Assembly: GCA_022793895.1 (NCBI GenBank) | Contig: JAAWDS010000006.1 | Span: 62,001-126,000 of the forward strand | Reading direction: 5' to 3' | DNA length: 64,000 bases | Source: Provencibacterium sp. | Lineage (GTDB): Bacteria; Bacillota; Clostridia; Oscillospirales; Ruminococcaceae | Shown here: piece by piece, positions 35,701 to 43,156 of the stretch | Layout of the letters: each line of letters opens with the position of its first letter | Position numbering within the stretch: position 1 is the first letter of the stretch | Translations under genes and position numbers: made by a program | Notes under the pieces: model-generated | What the model was told of the DNA's origin: nothing | Seen by the model: only the letters and a program-made list of their open reading frames with translations | Database searches by the model: none

Positions 35701-36346
35701 GGTATTCCTGCGCTTTCTGTGACTGTAAACGGAGCGGCTCCACCCGCCCCTCCAGCTCGGAAAGAATATCCTTCAAGCGCAGCAGGTTCTCCTCTGCTTG
35801 AAGCAGCCGCTTCTCCGCCTGCTCCTTGCGGTAACGAAATTTCGAAATTCCGGCCGCTTCCTCAAAAATCTCTCTGCGCTGCGCGCTCTTGGCCCCTACA
35901 ATTTCCGCAATGCGGCCCTGCCCAATGATCGAATACCCATCCCGTCCCAAACCGGTATCCATAAACAGCTCGTTGATATCGCGCAGACGGACGGACGCGC
36001 CGTTTAAACGGTATTCGCTTTCACCGGAACGAAAAATCTTCCGGGAAACCGTCACCTCGTCGCTCTCGACCGGAAGGCGGCGATCCCGGTTGTCGATGGT
36101 CAGCGACACCGAAGCATATCCCATCGGCTTACGCTGCTGCGTACCGGTGAAAATGACCTCTTCCATCTTACCGGAGCGGAGGGTTTTGCCCGATTGCTCG
36201 CCGAGAACCCAGCGGACAGCATCGGAAATATTGCTCTTCCCGCTTCCGTTTGGACCGACAACGGCGGTAATTCCTTTATCAAATTGTAGCTGTATCCGAT
36301 CAGGAAACGACTTGAATCCAACAATGTCCAGCGCTTTCAGCTGCAT
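32777..36346 (-). CDS. smc: chromosome segregation protein SMC
   Basis: A 1189-residue condensin ATPase. Walker A is GPNGSGKSN (31-39). A long coiled coil runs to a hinge near residues 510-670 (GGSMTGGSLSHGAG close to its end), and a second coiled coil returns to the C-terminal head with the ABC signature LSGGEQAF (from 1090) and Walker B FCLLDEIEAALDD (Asp-Glu at 1118-1119). Length is typical. It acts as a dimer with ScpA and ScpB, neither of which is in this window. It follows the Elp3-like gene by 43 bases in the rnc-elp3-smc-ftsY order. Confidence 0.98.
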   Translation of the reverse strand: MQLKALDIVGFKSFPDRIQLQFDKGITAVVGPNGSGKSNISDAVRWVLGEQSGKTLRSGKMEEVIFTGTQQRKPMGYASVSLTIDNRDRRLPVESDEVTVSRKIFRSGESEYRLNGASVRLRDINELFMDTGLGRDGYSIIGQGRIAEIVGAKSAQRREIFEEAAGISKFRYRKEQAEKRLLQAEENLLRLKDILSELEGRVEPLRLQSQKAQEYLQLASRRRKLEISLWLLSAVRLREQLRTQEDKLLLAQGDREDLQKNLETIEAKTAEIYEAIRRCDTETEDRRQEVGALHALEAQHSSRIAVLHNDMEHNKETILRLQENMATHALGKARIQEQLDEISDRNQEREQELLVLRGRQEALAAESAKEENTAQELAGIQASLIEERAALLHEISNEKLLGASSAARMEQLRQSEQDIQAQTAETQAALEECERQRQQITALLQTIEEQTVSQQNVQKGYLMKHKAVSSRLAELKEEQQEQDAQQKGYLQKARLIRDMEKNMEGFQQSVRFIMNQAQSGNLRGIEGPVSRLIAVESRYACAIEVALGGAMQNLVVTTDAAAKVAIEALKRSRAGRATFLPMSVIRPRRLEETGLDGCEGFVAVADALVSCEEKYRAVIGNLLGKIVVAEDMDCAVAIAKRYGYRFRVVTLDGQVVNPGGSMTGGSLSHGAGLLSRASEIEKLEAQARAVEKKLEENAAAIKSAGEDLACLNARLTALDADARTMGEDRIRYEAEQKRLDMQQDSLLRQKEEAARRAEDARRKIAQLTDQGGSSEEKLRRLTEAQEALEGRLAELKERQEKAAEDKAAHAEIRNALAIESLTLEKDIEAGKQLADQLKEQQLESGTRSEELRAQAESLERQNIRLKEEIGETEAQIVTVGERAALCTQKVTELIDRKTELERQSAQSRQKERELHAKGESIVRELARLEERRDAVQNEYHALVSRLYDEYELTLTQAEEERLPLEDPTAAGRELAALKNKIKALGNVNVAAIEEYQEVNGRYQFLKGQLADVEHSRAELYRLITDLAGEMKEIFVRNFREIDRHFGQIFTELFGGGNARLLLTEPENVLESGIEIYVQPPGKIIKNLAALSGGEQAFVAIAIYFAILKVRPSPFCLLDEIEAALDDVNVVKYAGYLRRLAGHTQFIAISHRRGTMEEADVLYGVTMQEEGVSKLLRLDVSELESKLGMK

Positions 36347-36389
36347 AGGGCTCCCTCCTTTCTTTCCCGGTCTTTTCTCTTCCTGTAGT

Positions 36390-37415
36390 TTATCGTGCAG
36401 CGCCGCGCCCGGCAGCGGACTGAGCCCCCTGTATCTTTAAATCCGAAACAGAAAGCGCGGCATCCGGGCGGACCGACAGACGGTAGCCCAGCGCTTGCAG
36501 CCGCGTCACGTTGCGCCTGCCATGCCCGATGATCCGGGAAATCATGGACGGATGTACCGATACCTGGTAGCTTCCTGGTTCAGAAGCCCTCAGCAAATCC
36601 CGCATTTCACTGTAAAGCAATTCGCCTTCACATAGTTCCCGAAGGGCGGGATGATAGGCCCCTCCCAGGATTTTCCCTTCTATCTCCCGGTTGGCATGCA
36701 GCCCCAAACGGATTACCTGAATGTCATGTAAAGCAAAATACCTTAACAGATGTGCGCATAGGGGAATAGTCTTTTCCAGCGTTGGCGGATGGTAGCTCCC
36801 ATCCTGAAACCGTCTGGCCAATTCCGTTCCCCGAAGCACCACTGTTGGATAGATCCGCATGGTGTCCGGACGAAGACGGGCCAGCTCCTGGGCCGTCTGC
36901 CAAGCGCCCGCGTCGGTATCCTGATAAAGCCCCGTCATCATTTGAAGTCCCAGCGAAAAGCCGGATTTCTGAATAAGCCGGGAAGCGCGCCGCACATCTC
37001 CTGCCGTATGTCCGCGGCGGTTTGCCGTCAATACGCGGTCGTCCATGCTCTGAGCGCCCAATTCTACCGACGTTACATGGTAAGTACGCAGAATCGAAAG
37101 AATCTCCAGATCAACGGCATCGGGCCGGGTAGAAATGCGGATGCCGGAAAACCGATCCGGCCCTACAAACGGAGCTGCCGCTTCCAAGAGAGAAATCATC
37201 GTCCGCCGTTCAATAGCGGTAAAACTTCCGCCGAAAAAAGCGATTTCTGTCTCTGTACGGTTCTGCACAGCCGGCAGCGCTTCTAACAGCGTTTTTTTTA
37301 CCTCCTCCGGCGATGGGGGCTGCGCTTGTCCGGAAATCGCGCGCTGGTCACAGAAGCTGCACTGGTGCGGGCACCCTGCATGCGGAACAAAAAAGGCGAT
37401 ATTGGCATGCTTCAT
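36390..37415 (-). CDS. Elp3-like radical SAM protein lacking the acetyltransferase domain
   Basis: A 341-residue radical SAM protein opening MKHANIAFFVPHAGCPHQCSFCDQ, which gives the CxxxCxxC 4Fe-4S motif. GGSFTAIE, ISTRPDAVD, VELGAQSMDDRVL and LQMMTGLYQDTD match the Elongator subunit 3 radical SAM core. The GNAT domain of eukaryotic and archaeal Elp3 is absent. This short form is common in Clostridia between rnc and smc, and its substrate is unknown (tRNA wobble uridine modification is the usual guess). The start overlaps the rnc stop by four bases. Confidence 0.85.
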   Translation of the reverse strand: MKHANIAFFVPHAGCPHQCSFCDQRAISGQAQPPSPEEVKKTLLEALPAVQNRTETEIAFFGGSFTAIERRTMISLLEAAAPFVGPDRFSGIRISTRPDAVDLEILSILRTYHVTSVELGAQSMDDRVLTANRRGHTAGDVRRASRLIQKSGFSLGLQMMTGLYQDTDAGAWQTAQELARLRPDTMRIYPTVVLRGTELARRFQDGSYHPPTLEKTIPLCAHLLRYFALHDIQVIRLGLHANREIEGKILGGAYHPALRELCEGELLYSEMRDLLRASEPGSYQVSVHPSMISRIIGHGRRNVTRLQALGYRLSVRPDAALSVSDLKIQGAQSAAGRGAAR

Positions 37416-38089
37416 TTTCCCATTAATTCCAGCGCCCTGCGCGCCGCCTGCTGTTCGGCTGTCTTTTTCGAACGGCCCTCGCCTACCCCGATCACGTTGC
37501 TGTTCAAATGTACCTCGACCACAAAATGCTTATCATGATCCGGTCCGGATTCCTCTATCAGCACATAAGACAGCCGTTCCTCCGGATTTTGCTGGATAAT
37601 CTCCTGAAGAAGCGTTTTATAATCTCGGAAAGGGGTAGCATGCTCCTCCAGCATCGCTGTAACAAAGGGGAGGACAAAGGAACGCGCCCTTTCAATCCCG
37701 CCATCCAGATAAATAGCTGCAATCAGCGCTTCAAACGCATCCGAACAGATAGAGGGACGTTTTCTGCCTCCGGTCATCTCTTCCCCACGGCCGAGACGCA
37801 GGTACTCGCCCAACCCGATCTTTTGGGCGAACAGATCGAGCGTTTTCTCACAGACAAGGGAGGCGCGCAGCTTGGTCAGCTCCCCTTCTGGCAAATGAAA
37901 TTTATGAAACAGGTAGTCGGATACAATAATGGAAAGCACCGCGTCTCCCAAAAACTCCAACCGTTCGTTGTACTTGGTCCGGCGTTTCACCTCATTGGCA
38001 TAGGAGGAGTGTGTTAAAGCTACCTCAAGCAGCTCTTTTTCTTGAAAGACATAACCGATCTTTTCTTCCAGCCGTGCGATCTCCGGCAT
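37412..38089 (-). CDS. rnc: ribonuclease III
   Basis: A 225-residue double-stranded RNA endonuclease used in rRNA processing and mRNA turnover. The catalytic domain has the signature NERLEFLGDAVLSIIVSDYLF and later DAFEALIAAIYLDGG, with the metal-binding Glu/Asp residues. The dsRBD is at residues about 152-223 (TLLQEIIQQNPEERLSYVL ... KKTAEQQAARRALELMG). Its ribosome-binding site is weak (GGGATG). It is 107 bases after plsX, and acpP, often found between them, is missing. Confidence 0.97.
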   Translation of the reverse strand: MPEIARLEEKIGYVFQEKELLEVALTHSSYANEVKRRTKYNERLEFLGDAVLSIIVSDYLFHKFHLPEGELTKLRASLVCEKTLDLFAQKIGLGEYLRLGRGEEMTGGRKRPSICSDAFEALIAAIYLDGGIERARSFVLPFVTAMLEEHATPFRDYKTLLQEIIQQNPEERLSYVLIEESGPDHDKHFVVEVHLNSNVIGVGEGRSKKTAEQQAARRALELMGK

Positions 38090-38196
38090 AGTTTTTAATC
38101 ATCCCTTTCCAGCCGCTTTCATCCGGTAAAGGCAGATTGCGGCCCTCTCTTCCTCCCTGGTTCATTCCGGTTTCCTGCCAGCCCCAAAAGGCTCTT

Positions 38197-39237
38197 TTAT
38201 AGATGAGCCCCTTGTTCACTTGGGCTTTTTTCCATCTTTTCGCGGGCCTTAATAGCGGCCAGAGCGGTTTCAATTTTGTCTATCACGCCGCCTGCCGCAT
38301 AATCGCGCGCCTGCCGAATAGCGTTTTTAAACGCCTTGGCATTCGAGCTGCCGTGCGCCTTGATAACCGGCTGAGCAATTCCCATGAGCGGCGCGCCGCC
38401 ATGCTCGGTATAGTCCATCTTCTTTTTAAACTCTTGCAGGTTTTTGCGCATCAGCAGGGCCGCGAACATGGTGAAGGTATTGGCTTTCAGCATTCGCTTC
38501 AACTCCCCGGCAAACGACAGCGCAACTCCTTCGGTCAGCTTGAGCACCACGTTGCCGGTAAACCCATCAGCAACAGCCACATCGCAGGCCCAGCCGGGCA
38601 GCTCCCGCGGCTCTACGTTACCGATAAAATGAATAGGAGCATTCTGCAAAAGACGGTAGCTCTCCACCTGCAAGGAGGTTCCCTTATTGGGTTCGGTTCC
38701 GATGTTGATAAGCCCAACCCTAGGATTGGAAATGCCGCGCAGCGCTTCCATGTAGGCGCTTCCCATAACGGCAAACTGTTGAAGCATCTCTGGGCGGCAC
38801 TCCGCATTCGCCCCGCCATCCAAAAGCAGGTAGCAGCCTTGAAAGGTGGGGATCACCGTTCCAATGGCGGCGCGCTTAATGCCTTTGATCCGCCCGACCA
38901 TCAGCGAAGCGCCGACGACCAGCGCGCCGGTACTCCCCGCGGATACGAACGCATCCCCCGCATGATCCGCCAACCGCTGCAACCCGACCGCCAGCGAACA
39001 ATCTGCATATTTTTTGCGGATATCGGTGGGGTCGGCCTCAACGGGAATGATACCCGGCGCATGCTCGATTGTTATTCCTTCCAGCGAGATCTGATTTTCC
39101 GCCGCACAGCGTTCGATCTTTTCCCGATCGCCGGTCAACAGAATTTCCACCCCATATTCCGCAACCGCCATGGCGCAGCCTTCGAGGACTGCCTTGGGCG
39201 CATGATCGCCGCCGAAGGCATCGACGATAATCTTCAT
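38197..39237 (-). CDS. plsX: phosphate acyltransferase PlsX
   Basis: A 346-residue enzyme that converts acyl-ACP to acyl-phosphate for phospholipid synthesis. Family motifs are MKIIVDAFGGDHAPKAVLEGCAMA, AGSTGALVVGASLMVGRIKGIKRAAIG, LLDGGANAECRPEML, VGLINIGTEPNKG, FIGNVEPRELP and VADGFTGNVVLKLTEGV. The C-terminus is slightly extended. The usual fatty-acid neighbours (fapR, fabD, acpP) are not present. Confidence 0.97.
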   Translation of the reverse strand: MKIIVDAFGGDHAPKAVLEGCAMAVAEYGVEILLTGDREKIERCAAENQISLEGITIEHAPGIIPVEADPTDIRKKYADCSLAVGLQRLADHAGDAFVSAGSTGALVVGASLMVGRIKGIKRAAIGTVIPTFQGCYLLLDGGANAECRPEMLQQFAVMGSAYMEALRGISNPRVGLINIGTEPNKGTSLQVESYRLLQNAPIHFIGNVEPRELPGWACDVAVADGFTGNVVLKLTEGVALSFAGELKRMLKANTFTMFAALLMRKNLQEFKKKMDYTEHGGAPLMGIAQPVIKAHGSSNAKAFKNAIRQARDYAAGGVIDKIETALAAIKAREKMEKSPSEQGAHL

Positions 39238-39315
39238 CCTGCCATTTCCCCCTTTAAAACGCTCCCTTAGATTTTTCGGGTTTCTCTCTCGAAGTATCGT
39301 CCACAGAAAGCCGTT

Positions 39316-40650
39316 TCAATCTTCTTCGTTCGGAAATTCTCCCGGCCGCTCTTCCAGCCCCCGCTGCTTGAGAAAGGCGGAGAGAGAGGCGAGCGCTCTT
39401 TGTGCAATGCGCCCATAACGCGCTTGTTTATCCCGGATGGGTTCTTTCAGCGGCGGAAGCAGCCCCATATTGCAGCCCATCGGTTGGAAATCCGGATTCG
39501 GCTCGGCCACATAGCGGCAAAGCGCGCCGCTCATGGTATCCTGCGGCGGAATCGCAGGCGGCAGGCCGCGCAACTGCCGGGAAAGGCCGATGCCCGCCCA
39601 TATGCCCGACATGGCGGATTCCATATATCCTTCCACACCGGTCATCTGCCCGGCGAAAAAAAGACCGGGCCGGCCTTTAAACGCGAAGGAAGCGTCTAAG
39701 ACCTTGGGCGCATTTAAAAAGGTGTTGCGGTGCATCACCCCATAACGCAGAAACCGTGCATCCTGCAAGCCGGGAATCATGGAGAACACCCGCTTCTGCT
39801 CCAGAAATTTTAAATTCGTTTGAAAGCCTACCAGGTTATACATCGTCCCCAGCGCGTTCTCTCTACGCAGCTGAACCACCGCCCAGGGGCGGTGGCCAGT
39901 ACGCGGATCGCGCAGGCCCACCGGCTTTAGAGGACCAAAACGAATGCTGTCCAATCCCCGGCGCGCCAGGATTTCGATGGGCATGCAGCCCTCATAAACG
40001 ACAGGACGATCGAAAGCATGCAGCTTCGCTGTTTCCGCTTCCACCAGCGCAGCGTGAAACGCCTCATATTCTGCGCGGTTCATGGGACAATTGAGGTAAT
40101 CCGGTTCCCCTCGATCGTAACGCGCAGCGGCAAACACCCTTTCCGTGTCGATGGAATCCGCTGCGACAATCGGCGCGGCGGCATCATAGAAAGAGAGCGT
40201 ATCCCCACACAGCCGGACAATGCCGGCGGCAAGAGCATCCGAGGTCAACGGTCCCGTCGCAACAATCGCAGGTCCGGAGGGAATCTCCTGCTGCTCCCCC
40301 TCCTGCACCTGAATCTGCGGATGGGAGCGGATCTTCTGCGTGACATACTCCGAAAAAAGCCCACGATCGACAGCAAGCGCGCCGCCAGCGCCAACGGCTG
40401 CATGGCGGGCGGCCTCCAACGTCAATGAACCCAAACGGCGCATCTCTTCCTTCAACAGTCCCGCCGCGCTGGAAAGGCGGTTCGCCTTTAGCGAGTTAGA
40501 ACAAACCAGCTCTGCAAAGCTAGGGCTGCGGTGGGCAGGCGAAAACTGCTGCGGCTTCATTTCGCACAGCTCCACCTCAAACCCCTCTTCTGCCAAGCGC
40601 CATGCCGCTTCACACCCGGCGAGCCCTGCCCCTACTACCTTAACTTTCAT
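39316..40650 (-). CDS. trmFO: TrmFO, folate/FAD-dependent tRNA (m5U54) methyltransferase
   Basis: A 444-residue flavoprotein that methylates U54 in the T-loop of tRNA using methylene-tetrahydrofolate. The FAD fold starts KVKVVGAGLAGCEAAWRLAEEG. Family-specific stretches are FAELVCSNSLKANRL, IVATGPLTSDALA, YLNCPMNRAEYEAF, EGCMPIEILARRG and FAGQMTGVEGYMESAMSG. The start at 40650 overlaps the topA stop by 11 bases, and no Shine-Dalgarno sequence is visible, so translation is probably coupled to topA. A longer frame to 40698 lies wholly within topA and adds nothing recognisable. Confidence 0.97.
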   Translation of the reverse strand: MKVKVVGAGLAGCEAAWRLAEEGFEVELCEMKPQQFSPAHRSPSFAELVCSNSLKANRLSSAAGLLKEEMRRLGSLTLEAARHAAVGAGGALAVDRGLFSEYVTQKIRSHPQIQVQEGEQQEIPSGPAIVATGPLTSDALAAGIVRLCGDTLSFYDAAAPIVAADSIDTERVFAAARYDRGEPDYLNCPMNRAEYEAFHAALVEAETAKLHAFDRPVVYEGCMPIEILARRGLDSIRFGPLKPVGLRDPRTGHRPWAVVQLRRENALGTMYNLVGFQTNLKFLEQKRVFSMIPGLQDARFLRYGVMHRNTFLNAPKVLDASFAFKGRPGLFFAGQMTGVEGYMESAMSGIWAGIGLSRQLRGLPPAIPPQDTMSGALCRYVAEPNPDFQPMGCNMGLLPPLKEPIRDKQARYGRIAQRALASLSAFLKQRGLEERPGEFPNEED

Positions 40651-42982
40651 GGTTTTTTGCCGAAGCAGCCGGCTTTTTCTTCGTCTCTCCGGCCACACGC
40701 TTTTTTGCAGGTTCCTTTTTCACGCTTTCCTTAGCCGCTTTAGCTTTTGCCGTTTTGGAGGCCGCCGTCTTTGCAGCCGGCTTTTTAGCCGCTGTTTTCG
40801 CTGCCGGTTTCTTTTTCGCAGCGCTGCTCTTTTTAGAGGCGGTTTCCGGCATATCGACATCCATCATAGGTTCCGGGGCCTCTGCGGCTCTCTCGGCCGG
40901 GGTAGCCGGACCCTGCTCATAACCGCAGCCCGGCTTCAAGCAGTAGATCTTTCCTGCCCTTCCTTTTTTCCGGAAAAGAGTGGAGCCGCACTGCGGACAC
41001 AGATCGGAAATTGGAGTGTCCCAAGTCGTAAAGGTGCAGTTCGGATAGCTTTCACAGCCAAAAAATATCTTTCCGCTTTTCGACTTTTTCTCCAGCACCT
41101 TCGCTCCACATTCCGGACAGATGCCGCCGGTTTCTTTCACGATTTTCTTGGTATTCTTACAGTCTGGATAGCCGGGACAGGCCAAGAACTTTCCAAAACG
41201 CCCCGTTTTCACCACCATGTTGCGGCCGCATTTTTCACAGACAATATCGGTTTCCTCATCGGGTATCTTAATGCGCGTGCCGTCCATGTTCTTCTCAGCG
41301 TTCTCTAGCGTTTGGCTGAAATCCTGATAAAAGCTGTCCAGCGTGGAAACCCAATCGGTCTTGCCATCCTCCACGTCATCTAACTGTTGTTCCATCCGGG
41401 CAGTAAAATCCGCATCTACGATGTTCTGAAACTGATCGCACATCAGCTTAGTGATGACCTCGCCTAGAATCGTAGGCCGGATCTGGCGGCCTTCCCGTTC
41501 CACATAGTTGCGCGCTAAAATGGTGGTGATCGTCGGCGCATAGGTACTCGGACGCCCAATCCCGTTTTCCTCCAGCGTCTTAATGAGCGATGCCTCGGTA
41601 TACCGCGCAGGCGGCTGGGTGAAGTGTTGATTTGGCGTGAGAGCGGCGGGGATCAGCGGATCGTTCTCATGCAGCTCAGGGAGCACCTCGCTTTTCTCCT
41701 CCTCATCGTCGCTGCTCTGCTCATAGAGGACGGTATAGCCTGGAAATTTCACGGTATAACCCGAAGCCTTAAAGAGATACTCACCCGCGCTGATATCGAC
41801 CGAAACGGTATCCAGGAGGCAGTTGCCCATCTGGCTGGCGATAAAACGCTCCCAAATGAGCTTGTAGAGCTTATATTGATCGCTGGTGAGCGAGCTTTTC
41901 ACCTCTTCGGGGGTGATACTGGGCACCGACGGACGAATTGCCTCATGCCCATCCTGCGCGCCCTTCTTCGATTTATAGACGCGCCTTTGCGCCGGTAGGT
42001 AGTTCTCCCCATAGCGCCCGCGGATGAAGGCTTCCGCAGCATCCATCGCTTCTTCAGAGAGGCGCAGCGAATCGGTACGCATATAGGTGATGAGGCCAAT
42101 CGCGCCCTGCCCCTCCACCTCAACGCCTTCATAAAGCTCTTGAGCGGCCTTCATCGTCCTGCGCGCCTGAAAGCCCAGCTTACGGGAGGCATCCTGCTGC
42201 AAGGTAGAGGTAGTAAACGGCGGAGCGGGCGACTTCTTCCGCACGCCCTTCTTCACGCTGGCCACCATGAACGGATAAGCGCCCAAATCGGCGACAATGC
42301 CTTCCGCCTCTTCCCTAGTTTTTACCGTATCCAGCTTTTTCCCCTGAAAGGAATGCAGCTTTGCTGCAAACGGCTTCCGAGCCCCTTGCGGCAGGAGCAT
42401 GGCGTCAATCGTCCAATATTCTTCCACCTGGAAGACGCGGATCTCTTCCTCGCGATCCACAATCAGGCGCACGGCAACCGACTGTACACGGCCCGCCGAA
42501 AGTCCGCTTTTGACCTTCTTCCAAAGGAACGGGCTCAACTTATAGCCCACAATTCGATCCAAAATCCGCCGCGCCTGCTGTGCATCTACCAAATTCTGAT
42601 CGATCGAACGTGGGTGCGCCATTCCGTTCTTCACGCCGGTCTTGGTGATCTCATTGAAAGTAACGCGGTTCGGCTCTTTCGGATCGATCGAGAGCAGGTG
42701 GGCCAAATGCCAGCTAATCGCTTCCCCCTCCCGATCCGGGTCGGTCGCGAGATAAACGGTGTCTGAATCCTTCGCGGCGCTTTTAAGCTCGCGGATAAGC
42801 GCCTCTTTCCCTTTGATGTTGATATATTTGGGCTTAAAGCGATTCTCCAAATCGACCCCCATCGTGCTTTTTGGCAGATCACGAATGTGGCCCATCGAAG
42901 CAATCACGGTATAATCTTTCCCCAGATATTTTTGAATAGTTTTCGCCTTGGCAGGCGATTCCACGATGACGAGCTTGGACAT
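40640..42982 (-). CDS. topA: DNA topoisomerase I with three zinc fingers and a Lys/Ala tail
   Basis: A 780-residue type IA enzyme that relaxes negative supercoils. The Toprim domain (1-115) has KLVIVESPAKAKTI and DPDREGEAI. The catalytic Tyr is Y300 in GLITYMRTDS. Three C-terminal zinc fingers of the CxxC...C type follow (about residues 588-715: CEKCGRN, CPECGAK, CPQCGST). The final 50 residues are a Lys/Ala-rich repeat (AAKKKPAAKTAAKKPAAKT), disordered and strongly basic, probably DNA-binding. A promoter lies at 43112-43140, and trmFO is coupled downstream. Confidence 0.98.
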   Translation of the reverse strand: MSKLVIVESPAKAKTIQKYLGKDYTVIASMGHIRDLPKSTMGVDLENRFKPKYINIKGKEALIRELKSAAKDSDTVYLATDPDREGEAISWHLAHLLSIDPKEPNRVTFNEITKTGVKNGMAHPRSIDQNLVDAQQARRILDRIVGYKLSPFLWKKVKSGLSAGRVQSVAVRLIVDREEEIRVFQVEEYWTIDAMLLPQGARKPFAAKLHSFQGKKLDTVKTREEAEGIVADLGAYPFMVASVKKGVRKKSPAPPFTTSTLQQDASRKLGFQARRTMKAAQELYEGVEVEGQGAIGLITYMRTDSLRLSEEAMDAAEAFIRGRYGENYLPAQRRVYKSKKGAQDGHEAIRPSVPSITPEEVKSSLTSDQYKLYKLIWERFIASQMGNCLLDTVSVDISAGEYLFKASGYTVKFPGYTVLYEQSSDDEEEKSEVLPELHENDPLIPAALTPNQHFTQPPARYTEASLIKTLEENGIGRPSTYAPTITTILARNYVEREGRQIRPTILGEVITKLMCDQFQNIVDADFTARMEQQLDDVEDGKTDWVSTLDSFYQDFSQTLENAEKNMDGTRIKIPDEETDIVCEKCGRNMVVKTGRFGKFLACPGYPDCKNTKKIVKETGGICPECGAKVLEKKSKSGKIFFGCESYPNCTFTTWDTPISDLCPQCGSTLFRKKGRAGKIYCLKPGCGYEQGPATPAERAAEAPEPMMDVDMPETASKKSSAAKKKPAAKTAAKKPAAKTAASKTAKAKAAKESVKKEPAKKRVAGETKKKPAASAKNHES

Positions 42983-43051
42983 GAAATATTATCACCCATT
43001 CATCCTTTTTTGGCCATTAAGCAGCCCGCTGTTTCTGGCGAGGCCGCCAGC

Positions 43052-43150
43052 GGTTCTCCCTAGTCCCCCTATTAGCGGCGGCCGGGAAAATCTATGTGAA
43101 TAACGTTATCTATTTTATGCCGTCGCACTCTATTATGCAAGGGGAGAACC
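43052..43150. repeat. inverted repeat bracketing the topA promoter
   Basis: GGTTCTCCC (43052-43060) and GGGAGAACC (43142-43150) are exact reverse complements placed on either side of the -10 and -35 boxes. They could be paired operator half sites or the two arms of a weak dprA terminator. Confidence 0.35.
43112..43140 (-). promoter_or_regulatory. promoter of topA-trmFO
   Basis: On the minus strand TTGCAT (43135-43140) and TAAAAT (43112-43117) are 17 bases apart. The leader to topA is about 125 bases and contains a GC-rich hairpin around 43025-43053. Confidence 0.65.
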
Positions 43151-43156
43151 AAAACT

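Noticed and set aside
38203-39270. 355-residue open frame antisense to plsX
   Set aside because: plsX is full length with family motifs. The antisense frame is a by-product of codon bias.
40650-40860. Lys/Ala codon repeats at the topA 3' end as a possible tandem repeat or CRISPR-like array
   Set aside because: The repetition is in the protein tail. There are no regular spacers or conserved DNA unit.
43010-43110. GC-rich stretch before topA as a possible tRNA or structured RNA gene
   Set aside because: No cloverleaf, no GTTCRA T-loop and no CCA end. Only a simple hairpin in the topA leader.
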